Source of the DNA: an uncultured Ruminococcus sp. | GTDB lineage: Bacteria > Bacillota > Clostridia > Lachnospirales > Lachnospiraceae | Direction of reading: 5' to 3' | DNA: 64,000 bases | NCBI GenBank assembly: GCA_900066355.1 | Contig: FMEL01000002.1 | Coordinates: 62,001 to 126,000, forward strand | Shown: positions 26,231 to 34,752 of the stretch, in pieces | How the letters are laid out: every line of letters begins with the position of its first letter | Numbering within the stretch: position 1 is the stretch's first letter | Translations under genes and position numbers: made by a program | The notes under the pieces: model-generated | Told to the model about the DNA's origin: nothing | Databases searched by the model: none | Seen by the model: the letters and a program-made list of their open reading frames with translations, nothing else

Positions 26231-27619
26231 ATGGAAAAAAGAGTACAGGATTATGGAAAAGAAATCCTGAATGTTGTGAGAAGCAATGTTTCTCCGGCAG
26301 TTCTGGCAAAGAGACTTCAGGATTTCCACGAAAATGATCTTGCAGATGTTCTGGAAGAACTGTCTGTAGTAGAACGCTGTAAGCTCTATCGTGTACTGGA
26401 TATGGATATGCTGTCCGATATTTTTGAGTATACGGATGAAGATAACGTAGTAAAGTATCTGGAAGAAATGGAGGTAAAAAAAGCTGCAGCAATACTGTCA
26501 AAGATGGAAACAAATGTACTGGCAGATGTACTTCAGCAGTTTGAACGCTCCAAAAGAAAGATTTTAATTGAGCTTCTTGATGATAAAGTAAGACACGATA
26601 TTGAACTGATCACGTCATTTGATGACGATGAGATCGGTAGCCGTATGACAACAAATTATATTGTGATACATGAAAGCATCAGTGTCAAAGAGGCAATGAG
26701 TCAGCTGGTTACACAGGCGGCAGAGAATGATAATATCTCAACGATTTTTGTAATCAATGATGCTGAAGAATTTTATGGAGCAATTGATCTTAAGGACCTC
26801 ATTATCGCGAGACAGAATCATCCGTTGGAGGAACTGATCGTTACTTCTTATCCATATGTTTATGGAACGGAACTGATTGATGACTGTATCGAAAATCTGA
26901 AAGATTATTCCGAGGATTCTATTCCGGTGCTGGATAATGATAACCGTCTTCTGGGCGTTATTACTTCGGCGAATATCGTAGATCTTGTTGATGATGAAAT
27001 GGGAGAGGACTATGCGAAGCTGGCTGGTCTGACTGCGGAGGAAGATCTGCAGGAACCATTGAAAGAAAGTATGAAAAAAAGAATGCCTTGGCTGATTATT
27101 CTTTTGGGATTGGGTATGGTAGTTTCTTCTGTTGTTGGGATATTCGAAAAAGTTGTTACAAATCTGCCGATTATCATGTGCTTCCAGTCACTGATTCTTG
27201 ATATGGCAGGAAATGTCGGCACACAGTCTCTGGCTGTCACAATCCGTGTCCTTATGGATGAATCACTTACCGGCAGACAGAAACTGGAACTTGTACTGAA
27301 AGAGATGAAAATTGGCCTCTGTAACGGTGGGGTACTCGGTATTTTATCTTTCGTACTGATTGGTCTGTATATCTGGCTGTTTAAGGGAAAAACGCTGGTA
27401 TTTGCATATGCGGTATCTGGCTGTATTGGTTTTTCCCTGCTTCTGGCAATGCTGATATCAAGTGCGGTGGGAACCTGTATTCCTCTGTTTTTCAAAAAGA
27501 TCCATATCGATCCGGCAGTTGCATCCGGACCGTTGATCACCACAGTAAATGACCTGGTTGCGGTTATTTCCTACTATGGACTGAGCTGGATTTTTCTGAT
27601 CGAGGTACTTCATCTTTAG
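26231..27619 (+). CDS. mgtE: Magnesium transporter MgtE
   Basis: MgtE is a Mg2+ channel gated by cytoplasmic Mg2+. The 462-residue protein has the N-terminal helical domain (residues about 15-125; HENDLADVLEELS), two CBS domains (about 130-255) and five membrane segments (about 285-460) ending in LITTVNDLVAVISYYGLSWI, whose TVND aspartate lines the pore. AGGAGGAAA precedes the start. The stop overlaps by 4 bases the stop of the convergent recombinase gene. Confidence 0.95.
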   Translation: MEKRVQDYGKEILNVVRSNVSPAVLAKRLQDFHENDLADVLEELSVVERCKLYRVLDMDMLSDIFEYTDEDNVVKYLEEMEVKKAAAILSKMETNVLADVLQQFERSKRKILIELLDDKVRHDIELITSFDDDEIGSRMTTNYIVIHESISVKEAMSQLVTQAAENDNISTIFVINDAEEFYGAIDLKDLIIARQNHPLEELIVTSYPYVYGTELIDDCIENLKDYSEDSIPVLDNDNRLLGVITSANIVDLVDDEMGEDYAKLAGLTAEEDLQEPLKESMKKRMPWLIILLGLGMVVSSVVGIFEKVVTNLPIIMCFQSLILDMAGNVGTQSLAVTIRVLMDESLTGRQKLELVLKEMKIGLCNGGVLGILSFVLIGLYIWLFKGKTLVFAYAVSGCIGFSLLLAMLISSAVGTCIPLFFKKIHIDPAVASGPLITTVNDLVAVISYYGLSWIFLIEVLHL

Positions 27620-28680
27620 TCTTCGCGAAGTCTGACTGCTGTGGCTGCCTGACGCCGTCTGGCATCGTCTAAGGCTGCGTAATGTTTCTTGGTAGTATTG
27701 ACATCCTTATGCCCCAGAACGTCCGCTACAAGGTAAATATCGCCGGTTTCCTGATACAGGGCTGTGCCATATGTACTGCGGAGTTTATGGGGCGTTATTT
27801 TTTTGGTAGTTGTGATCTGGCGGGAGTACTTTTTGACCATATTTTCGACTGCCTGCACGCCCATACGTTTACGCTGAGCAGAGTAGAAGAGAGCATGTTC
27901 ATGTCCGGCGAGAGGAGTGATACCTTCGCGTATCTCCAGATAGCGTTTCAGAGCTTTTTCAACTTCTTCACCAAAATAAACAACCATTTCGTTACCACCT
28001 TTTCGGGTGACTTTAATTCCATTATTTTTAAAATCTACATCTTCAATATCAAGACCTACGCATTCAGATACACGGATTCCGGTGCCGAGAAGAAGCGTGA
28101 CAATTGCCAGGTCACGTTCCTTTGTTTTTTCGTAATATACACGTTTCTGACCGGTCAGGCTATCTCCGCAGTGCTCGATATAGTCCAGAAGCAACGCAAC
28201 TTCATCTGTGTCCAGGCGGATAATGCTTTTGTCATGGATTTTCGGGACATCAATCAGGACAGTCGGGTTTGTGTGGATCATTTCACGTTTATAGTAATAA
28301 GCATAAAAACTGCGCAGAGCAGAAATTTTGCGTTTTAATCCACGCTCACCGTTGGTTTCGGTTTTGTCACCGTTCTGGTATACCTTGAGATATTCCATGT
28401 ATTCTTCAAGATCGACGGCTTTGATCTGATCCAGGACCTTCACAGAAAAATCAGTCATTGCATAATTTTTGAATGCCGGATTTTCATCAAGAAGAAACTG
28501 AAAAAAAATTCGTATGTCGTATGCATAAGAAATTCGTGTCTTTGTGGTTGTCGTAGAATCAATGGCACGAAAATAATCTTTGCAAAACGCAGGTAGCGTC
28601 GAAAGAACCTGCCGAAGCTTTAAGATGTTTTCGGTATCGGTATGTTCACGGTAAGTGGTTCTTGAGGTATTTACGGGCAT
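27616..28680 (-). CDS. Tyrosine recombinase, Xer-like
   Basis: The 354-residue recombinase has a core-binding domain (residues about 30-135) and a complete catalytic domain: R203, K227, H298, R301, H324 and Y334. AAGGAG lies 8 bases before the ATG. No attachment sites, excisionase or cargo are visible around it, so a chromosomal Xer role in dimer resolution is more likely than a mobile integrase, but that is inference. It converges on mgtE with overlapping stops. Confidence 0.85.
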   Translation of the reverse strand: MPVNTSRTTYREHTDTENILKLRQVLSTLPAFCKDYFRAIDSTTTTKTRISYAYDIRIFFQFLLDENPAFKNYAMTDFSVKVLDQIKAVDLEEYMEYLKVYQNGDKTETNGERGLKRKISALRSFYAYYYKREMIHTNPTVLIDVPKIHDKSIIRLDTDEVALLLDYIEHCGDSLTGQKRVYYEKTKERDLAIVTLLLGTGIRVSECVGLDIEDVDFKNNGIKVTRKGGNEMVVYFGEEVEKALKRYLEIREGITPLAGHEHALFYSAQRKRMGVQAVENMVKKYSRQITTTKKITPHKLRSTYGTALYQETGDIYLVADVLGHKDVNTTKKHYAALDDARRRQAATAVRLRED

Positions 28681-28766
28681 AATAAAAACTCCTTATACAT
28701 CTATTTGAAAAACTCGGGTTTGTCGTATAGATCTATTGCATTCATAAAATCTTCTATTCCTCGTTA

Positions 28767-29213
28767 TTATAAAATCTTTTCATCTAAAATGACTGTAAAC
28801 GGTCCGTCGTTAAGAAGGGAAACTTTCATGTCTGCACCAAATTCGCCGTGCTCAACAACCGGAACAGATTTTTTTGCTTCATCGATCATATATTCATACA
28901 AAGCTTCCGCCATATGTGGTTCTCCGGCTTCGATAAAGCTCGGGCGATTTCCTTTCTTACAGTTTGCATATAGGGTAAACTGCGACACGATTAGCAATTC
29001 ACCATCTACATCTTTCAATGATAAATTGGTTTTACCATTTTCATCTTCAAAAATGCGAAGACCGAGAAGTTTGCGAAGATATTTATCTGCAATTTCCTTT
29101 GTATCGTCCTGACCGGCTCCGACAAAAACAAGAAGTCCCTTCCCTATTTTTCCGATTGTATTTCCATCTACCTGTACCTCCGCATGAAGTACACGCTGAA
29201 TGACCAGACGCAT
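28767..29213 (-). CDS. dtd: D-aminoacyl-tRNA deacylase
   Basis: Dtd removes D-amino acids (and glycine mischarged on tRNA-Ala) from tRNA. The 148-residue protein has both active-site motifs, SQFTLYA at residues 77-83 and GPFT at 137-140, and NCKKGNRPSF between them. It has its own AT-rich upstream region with a TATAAT at 29268-29273 (complement), but the -35 is poor. Confidence 0.95.
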   Translation of the reverse strand: MRLVIQRVLHAEVQVDGNTIGKIGKGLLVFVGAGQDDTKEIADKYLRKLLGLRIFEDENGKTNLSLKDVDGELLIVSQFTLYANCKKGNRPSFIEAGEPHMAEALYEYMIDEAKKSVPVVEHGEFGADMKVSLLNDGPFTVILDEKIL

Positions 29214-29288
29214 AAATATTCCTCCGATTATTTTTATTTAAACTTAAATATTTCAGACAATACATCTATTATAGCATGTTTGGACAAA

Positions 29289-29342
29289 GAAAAAAAGCTC
29301 CGACTCAGTAATCCTGCCAGATGCAGTTTGATGAATCGGAAC
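29289..29342 (-). terminator. Rho-independent terminator of the cytidylate kinase-like gene
   Basis: On the minus strand GTTCCGATTCA pairs with TGAGTCGGAGC over 11 bp (including G-U pairs), followed by eight T-rich bases. It lies 24 bases after the stop of the gene at 29366. Confidence 0.75.
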
Positions 29343-29365
29343 TGTAAATTCAAGAATATGTAGCT

Positions 29366-30007
29366 TTAACGAGATGCTTTTGTTGAATCAAAAATTTTAA
29401 TAGATTCGACAATCGCTTTGACGGTATTGTCGATTCCGTACTTGCTGCTGTCAATGCAGAGGTTGTAGCTCTTGGCAGATCCCCATTTTTTATTCGTGTA
29501 ATAATTATAATAACTTGCTCTGCTCTTATCGGTTTTGGTGATGATATCGCGTGCTTCCTTAGGTGTTTTATTGTATTTGGCGGCAATCCGGTTGATTCGC
29601 CAGTCAAAATCTGCGTGTACGAAAACACTGAAACAGTCTTTACAGTCAGCAAGAGCATAATCAGCACAACGACCAACCATTACACATGGACCTTCTCCTG
29701 CAAGTTTTTTGATAGCATCAAACTGTGCAAGGAAAATCTTGTGATTCATAGGCATATCTGAAAAACCTGCGGAGGAATAACCAAATGAATAGGTGTCCAT
29801 CACGAGCGAATAAAGAAAACTGTTTGTTGGTTTCTCGTCGTGATGTTCAAAAAGCTCTTTACAGATACCGCTGTCATTTGCTGCATGCTCCAACAGTTCT
29901 TTATCATAATATTTAATGCCGAAATAATTGGCAATCTCCTTTCCGATCTGTCTGCCACCACTTCCATATTCACGACCGATTGTAATAATTGAACTAGTAT
30001 TGTTCAT
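29366..30007 (-). CDS. Cytidylate kinase-like family protein
   Basis: This 213-residue protein opens with ITIGREYGSGGRQIGKEIA, the P-loop of the cytidylate-kinase-like family (Pfam Cytidylate_kin2) common in Clostridia and distinct from Cmk itself. The substrate is not known. The rest includes the MVGRCADYAL segment and a lysine-rich lid. ATG 30007 follows AAGGGAGTG; the upstream in-frame start at 30028 overlaps that site. It is a single-gene transcript between a promoter at 30042-30070 and a terminator. Confidence 0.82.
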   Translation of the reverse strand: MNNTSSIITIGREYGSGGRQIGKEIANYFGIKYYDKELLEHAANDSGICKELFEHHDEKPTNSFLYSLVMDTYSFGYSSAGFSDMPMNHKIFLAQFDAIKKLAGEGPCVMVGRCADYALADCKDCFSVFVHADFDWRINRIAAKYNKTPKEARDIITKTDKSRASYYNYYTNKKWGSAKSYNLCIDSSKYGIDNTVKAIVESIKIFDSTKASR

Positions 30008-30041
30008 AATAGACACTCCCTTCTGCAAAAATCATATTGAC

Positions 30042-30070
30042 ATTATACAATATATACAAAGAAAATCCAA
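30042..30070 (-). promoter_or_regulatory. Sigma-A promoter of the cytidylate kinase-like gene
   Basis: On the minus strand TTGGAT and TATAAT are separated by 17 bases. The -35 ends just before the stop codon of rluD. Confidence 0.65.
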
Positions 30071-30985
30071 CTATTTTCTCAATTTTTCTAAAAGTTTTGA
30101 AAAATATTCAGGCAAAGGAGCTTCGAACTCCAGATATTCTCCCGTTATCGGATGAACAAAACCAAGAATCATTGCATGTAATGCCTGGCCCTGAAGGTGA
30201 TAAGGATTTTTGGAAGAACCATATACAGTATCGCCGAGAAGCGGATGTCCGAGGCTTGCCATATGAACACGGATCTGGTGTGTACGACCTGTTTCCAGAC
30301 GGCATTCAATATAAGTTGCCTGTCCAAAACGCTCAAGTACTTTATAATGTGTGATTGCCTCTTTGCCGTTTTTATGGTTGATTGCCATTTTTTTGCGGTC
30401 TGTAGGATGACGGCCGACAGGTGCATTGACAGTTCCTTCATCTTCTTTGAGGTTTCCCTGCACAACCGCGCGATAACGGCGTTTGATGCTGTGTTCTTTG
30501 AGCTGTTCGGCAAGATCACGGTGTACGACATCATCTTTGCAGATCAGAAGCGCACCGGTGGTATCTTTGTCAATTCGGTGTACAATACCTGGGCGAAGCA
30601 CTCCGTTAATACCGGATAAATGCTCTCCACAGTGTGCCATAACGGCATTGACAAGTGTGCCGGAAGTATGTCCGGCACTGGGATGTACGACCATGTCTTT
30701 TGGTTTGTTTACGACAAGTACATAGTCATCTTCATACAGAATATCCAGAGGAATATTTTCGGGGAGGATATCCAGAACTTCCGGATCAGGGATATGAAAC
30801 TCGATATAATCTCCGGACTGAGTCTTATAATTGGCTTTGATGACGTGGCCATTTACGAGCACCTGTTCTTCTTTGAGAAGTTTCTGAATATAAGAACGGG
30901 AATGCTCCGGGCACTGATCCGCAAGATAACGGTCGATCCGTATATTGTTTGCGGATGCATCTACGTTAAATTCTAATGTTTCCAT
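30071..30985 (-). CDS. rluD: RluD-type 23S rRNA pseudouridine synthase
   Basis: The 304-residue protein has an N-terminal S4 RNA-binding domain (residues about 13-75) and a pseudouridine synthase domain with the catalytic aspartate in HRIDKDTTG near residue 134. Family members modify helix 69 of 23S rRNA; the exact target here is inferred. It starts 3 bases after lspA, a pairing typical of Firmicutes (lspA-rluD). Confidence 0.9.
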   Translation of the reverse strand: METLEFNVDASANNIRIDRYLADQCPEHSRSYIQKLLKEEQVLVNGHVIKANYKTQSGDYIEFHIPDPEVLDILPENIPLDILYEDDYVLVVNKPKDMVVHPSAGHTSGTLVNAVMAHCGEHLSGINGVLRPGIVHRIDKDTTGALLICKDDVVHRDLAEQLKEHSIKRRYRAVVQGNLKEDEGTVNAPVGRHPTDRKKMAINHKNGKEAITHYKVLERFGQATYIECRLETGRTHQIRVHMASLGHPLLGDTVYGSSKNPYHLQGQALHAMILGFVHPITGEYLEFEAPLPEYFSKLLEKLRK

Positions 30986-30988
30986 GTG

Positions 30989-31510
30989 TTATCCTTTATG
31001 ATTAATAAAATAAAAATCTTCATCTTTGTAGCGGAAAATAACAAGCACCGCCAGCAGAATGCCGCCACAGACAACGTAGATATCGGCAATATTGAATACC
31101 GGAAAATCAATCAGAGAAAAATAAATAAAGTCTGTGACATAACCGTAAAATGCGCGGTCAATAAAATTGCCGAGTGCGCCGCTGAAAAGAATTCCGCCAA
31201 TGATGCTCAGAGGCGCGTAATAGCCGTTTTTAGGGATTCTGGCATATAAATAGAGAATTCCTGCGCAGAAGGCAACACAAAGGATTAAAAACAGGATCTG
31301 GCGCCCCTGAAGCAATCCAAAAGCCATGCCGCGGTTTTCTACGTACTGAAATTCAAGAACGTCCGGAATCAGTATGATTCCGGATGTCTCCTTCAGATAT
31401 TTTACTGCCAGATGTTTGGTAAGCTGATCAATGAGAGTCAGAATGGTAATTCCTCCGAACCAGAGTAGCATATACCAGATCTGGCTGTTCTGTTGGGATG
31501 TTTTTTTCAT
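30989..31510 (-). CDS. lspA: Lipoprotein signal peptidase (signal peptidase II)
   Basis: LspA cleaves the signal peptide of prolipoproteins after lipidation. The 173-residue protein has four membrane segments and the two catalytic aspartates, D118 in GNFIDR and D143 in NIADI, with the conserved VENRGMAFG segment near residue 57. Its ATG overlaps the aroB stop, and AGGAGATT precedes it. Confidence 0.95.
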   Translation of the reverse strand: MKKTSQQNSQIWYMLLWFGGITILTLIDQLTKHLAVKYLKETSGIILIPDVLEFQYVENRGMAFGLLQGRQILFLILCVAFCAGILYLYARIPKNGYYAPLSIIGGILFSGALGNFIDRAFYGYVTDFIYFSLIDFPVFNIADIYVVCGGILLAVLVIFRYKDEDFYFINHKG

Positions 31511-32598
31511 TGAAGAATCTCCTGAATACCGGAAAGAAGTTCTTCATCTGTCACGGTGCGGTCAATAAAGCTTTTGCCGATGCCGTTCATCAGAATGAAT
31601 TTGATGGTGCCCTGTTCCATCTTTTTGTCTTTTTTGGTAGCGGCAAGCACCTTTTGCGGATCCAGACCATTTACATGAGCCGGAAGACGATAAAGTTCAC
31701 AGCCGGTTCTGATCTGCTGATACTCGTTTTCGGTAAGAAGGCCACGCTTCATAGAGATGAAAGCTGCGGCAACAAGACCGATTGCAACACACTGTCCGTG
31801 AAGAAGCTGAAAATCCATCAGTTTTTCGACAGCATGTCCGATAGTATGCCCAAGGTTTAAAAGAGCACGCTCACCCTGCTCTTTCGGATCACGTTCTACG
31901 ACGCCGGCTTTGATCTCACAGCAACGCCGGATCATCTGGGCAAGAAGTTCCGGATCAAGATTCTGAATGGTCTTTTGATGCTCACACACAAAGTGATAAA
32001 AATCACCATCACAGATCAGCCCGGTTTTTAAGACTTCACCCATTCCGCATGCAAACTGCGTATCAGGAAGGCTTTTTAGTGTCTGAAGATTCATATAGAC
32101 AAGACGTGGCTGATGAAATGCTCCGACCATATTTTTGTACTGGTTAAAATCTACACCGGTTTTGCCTCCGACACTGCTGTCCACCTGAGCGAGAAGTGTG
32201 GTTGGTACCTGAATAAAATCGATTCCGCGAAGGTAAGTTGCTGCACTGAATCCTGCGAGGTCACCAACGACACCGCCTCCAAGTGCAACAATCAGACTTT
32301 TACGATCCAGCTCAGATTCAATCAGTTTTTCGTACAGATTCTGTACGGTATGAAGATGCTTGCTTTTTTCGCCTGCTTCAAAAACAAAAAGGGAAATAGA
32401 CGAGGCAACAGAAGAAAGGGCAGATTTCAGAGAATCTGCGTACAAGGGTGCAACGTTGGTATCGGAAACAATACACATTTTGCGACTGTCTAGCCCTTCT
32501 GTACGGATGGCGTCTGCAAGGGAATCAAATCCCTCTTCGAAATATATCGGATAATAAAAATCACCGCTGCGCTTTACCTGTAATGGTTCTGTTTTCAT
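31507..32598 (-). CDS. aroB: 3-dehydroquinate synthase
   Basis: AroB closes DAHP to 3-dehydroquinate in the shikimate pathway, using NAD and a metal. The 363-residue protein shows VALGGGVVGDLAGFSAATYLRG near residue 100, VDSSVGGKTGVD near 138 and the metal-binding LNLGHTIGHA near 245. AGGAGGACC precedes the ATG. It sits inside a division/RNA/lipoprotein operon and overlaps lspA by 4 bases. Confidence 0.96.
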   Translation of the reverse strand: MKTEPLQVKRSGDFYYPIYFEEGFDSLADAIRTEGLDSRKMCIVSDTNVAPLYADSLKSALSSVASSISLFVFEAGEKSKHLHTVQNLYEKLIESELDRKSLIVALGGGVVGDLAGFSAATYLRGIDFIQVPTTLLAQVDSSVGGKTGVDFNQYKNMVGAFHQPRLVYMNLQTLKSLPDTQFACGMGEVLKTGLICDGDFYHFVCEHQKTIQNLDPELLAQMIRRCCEIKAGVVERDPKEQGERALLNLGHTIGHAVEKLMDFQLLHGQCVAIGLVAAAFISMKRGLLTENEYQQIRTGCELYRLPAHVNGLDPQKVLAATKKDKKMEQGTIKFILMNGIGKSFIDRTVTDEELLSGIQEILQ

Positions 32599-32615
32599 AA
32601 TATGGTCCTCCTCAT

Positions 32616-33368
32616 CTATTTGTAGCGTGATAATTTTATGCTGTAGCGACCTTTTTTCGTCTGACCGAAAACCCCCTCATAGCGAAAACGTCCCTTGCTG
32701 CGGACGGAAATAATATCACCGTCTTTGGGTTCATATCCATTAGAAGTGATCAGTTTGCCGTTTACGAAGACCTGACCACCTTCAATGAAGGAAACCATGC
32801 TGCTGCGGGAACTCTGAAAAGCAAGCCCGATCAGACTGTCCAGACGAACAGATGCACATGTACCGCTGATCGTTTCAAACTGCGGCGTCGGGAAGTGCTC
32901 CGGATTGTCAACTCTGGAAATTTTCATAGTGGTATGACGTACCCGGGTGAGATTTTCAATAATATAATCCGAAATTTTATTGTGGCAGAATATCCAGGCC
33001 GTGTGTTCCTGCACAAGGATGTCCCCGATCACGGAACGCTCAATACCGAGATTGAGGACGGCTCCCAGAAAGTCACGATGTGTCAGTGATTCAGAAAATT
33101 TGGCTGCCAGAGGTTCGATTTTTAGACATGTGATCGGGTATTCCCACGGAAACAAAAGAGCATCAGGATGAAATGCCACCATCTGACGCTCTGCTTGCTC
33201 ATAACCGCCTGAGCATTCTGTGATTACGCCCGGCATCTGATTCTTTTGTTCATTTACAATATTTTGTTCGTTTAAATTAAGAAAATCCGAAAAGGTGACA
33301 ATATCTCTCTGATAAGAGAGAGTTGCCAGTTCCCGGATCCTCTTGATAAAGAATTCGTCTTTGTTCAT
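32616..33368 (-). CDS. ylmH: YlmH-like RNA-binding protein (S4 domain)
   Basis: The 250-residue protein matches the YlmH family: an N-terminal RNA-binding region (FLNLNEQNIV ... AFHPDALLFPWEYPI) and a C-terminal S4 domain with SSRSSMVSFIEGGQVFVNGKLI near residue 200. YlmH proteins act in ribosome quality control and are linked to division genes by position. It directly follows sepF, as in the ylm cluster of Firmicutes. Confidence 0.9.
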   Translation of the reverse strand: MNKDEFFIKRIRELATLSYQRDIVTFSDFLNLNEQNIVNEQKNQMPGVITECSGGYEQAERQMVAFHPDALLFPWEYPITCLKIEPLAAKFSESLTHRDFLGAVLNLGIERSVIGDILVQEHTAWIFCHNKISDYIIENLTRVRHTTMKISRVDNPEHFPTPQFETISGTCASVRLDSLIGLAFQSSRSSMVSFIEGGQVFVNGKLITSNGYEPKDGDIISVRSKGRFRYEGVFGQTKKGRYSIKLSRYK

Positions 33369-33373
33369 TGATC

Positions 33374-34000
33374 TTAGTATCCTGCTCTTACGGACGGAAT
33401 GGAATTACCACCGAGAATATTCTGAAGGTCTCCGGTAATATCTACGTTATATGGTCCAAGAATAAAGATATAACTGGATACTTTCTGAAGAGTTCCACCC
33501 AGAGAATAACATGCTCCTGAAGTAAAGTCGATGATACGCTGTGCAAGTTCCATATCGATTCCCTCAAGATTCAGGATTACGGTAGAGTTATCAACAAGTG
33601 TATCTGCAATTTCACGTGTATCTTCCATAGAGGTTGGGCGAATAACACAGACTTCCATGTTAGTTGCCTGTGAACCTTTGCGGCTGCTTCTCATAGGTGT
33701 GATTTTTGAAGAAGTACGTGCAGGCTTGTCCTGCTTGAAAGTTGTCTTCGGAACAGAGATGGATTTGGATGCGGACTGTTTGGAAACAGGAGTCTCCGGT
33801 TCATCATCGAAATCATCATAGTCATCCTCTTCGGACTTTTTGGAGAATTTCTGGAAGAACTTCTTGACTGGCTTGTCTTCCCGATCTTCATCGAGAAAAT
33901 CATCGTCATCACCGTCAAGGAGATCATCATCTAAATAATCATCCTCATCGTAGTCATCATTCAGTTTTACAGCATCTAAAAGTTTATCTAAAACACTCAT
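33374..34000 (-). CDS. sepF: Cell division protein SepF
   Basis: SepF anchors FtsZ rings to the membrane. The 208-residue protein has an N-terminal helix (MSVLDKLLDAVKL), a very acidic linker with Asp runs (residues about 14-55), a basic Ser/Thr-rich stretch, and the SepF core (VCVIRPTSMEDTREIADTL ... FTSGACYSLGG) near residues 115-190. GGAGATT precedes ATG 34000; an in-frame ATG at 34012 is upstream of that site. Confidence 0.93.
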   Translation of the reverse strand: MSVLDKLLDAVKLNDDYDEDDYLDDDLLDGDDDDFLDEDREDKPVKKFFQKFSKKSEEDDYDDFDDEPETPVSKQSASKSISVPKTTFKQDKPARTSSKITPMRSSRKGSQATNMEVCVIRPTSMEDTREIADTLVDNSTVILNLEGIDMELAQRIIDFTSGACYSLGGTLQKVSSYIFILGPYNVDITGDLQNILGGNSIPSVRAGY

Positions 34001-34029
34001 TTTAATCTCCAATCTTATTGTTCTGCGCG

Positions 34030-34722
34030 TCAGACTGCATAATTTCTTTCACCGAAAATTCCGGTTCCGACGCGAACCATTGTAGCGCCTTCCTGCACGG
34101 CTACCTGATAATCTCCGGTCATACCCATGCTCAAAACACTCATATTAACATTATTAATGTTTTTGGCAGCAATGTCAACACTTAATTTCTTTAATTGACG
34201 GAAAATGCCGCGGTTCTCTTCTGGATCTTCTACATATGGAGCAATCGTCATAAGCCCTTCTATATGTATATGCGGAAAGGCTGCGACAGATTCCACGAGA
34301 GAAAGAACTTCTTCGGTTTTCAGACCGAATTTACTCTCCTCCTGTGCTACATTCACCTCGATAAGAACCGGAACAGTAACATTATGTTTGACTGCTTCAT
34401 GCTCGATCGTTTCTGCAAGACGCAGAGAATCTACGGAATGGATAAGAGCCACTTTATCTACAATATATTTGACTTTGTTGCGTTGCAGATGTCCGATCAT
34501 GTGCCAGCGGATATCAGACGGAAGCTGCGGTACCTTATCCATGATCTCCTGTACTTTGTTTTCTCCGAAATCCCTGGAACCGGCATCATATGCTTCCTGA
34601 AGCATAGACACAGGCTTGGTTTTGCTGACAGAGATCAATGTAACCTCTTTCGGATCACGTCCTGCTTCTTTGCATGCAAGTTCAATGTTTTTTCTTACCT
34701 GTTCAAGATTTTCTGCTACCAT
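34030..34722 (-). CDS. yggS: YggS/PLPBP family PLP homeostasis protein
   Basis: The 230-residue single-domain PLP-binding barrel has the cofactor lysine K34 in VSKTKP and the C-terminal phosphate-binding MGMTGDYQVAVQEGATMVRVG. Members keep free PLP levels in balance and have no known catalytic activity. The place upstream of sepF is the same as ylmE in Bacillus. AGGAGG precedes the start. Confidence 0.94.
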   Translation of the reverse strand: MVAENLEQVRKNIELACKEAGRDPKEVTLISVSKTKPVSMLQEAYDAGSRDFGENKVQEIMDKVPQLPSDIRWHMIGHLQRNKVKYIVDKVALIHSVDSLRLAETIEHEAVKHNVTVPVLIEVNVAQEESKFGLKTEEVLSLVESVAAFPHIHIEGLMTIAPYVEDPEENRGIFRQLKKLSVDIAAKNINNVNMSVLSMGMTGDYQVAVQEGATMVRVGTGIFGERNYAV

Positions 34723-34752
34723 AATAGATTAAGCCTCCTGATTTGTATATAT

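Noticed and set aside
26116..26337. Hydrophobic frame between the mgtE leader terminator and mgtE
   Set aside because: It starts inside the terminator hairpin without a ribosome site and runs out of frame into mgtE.
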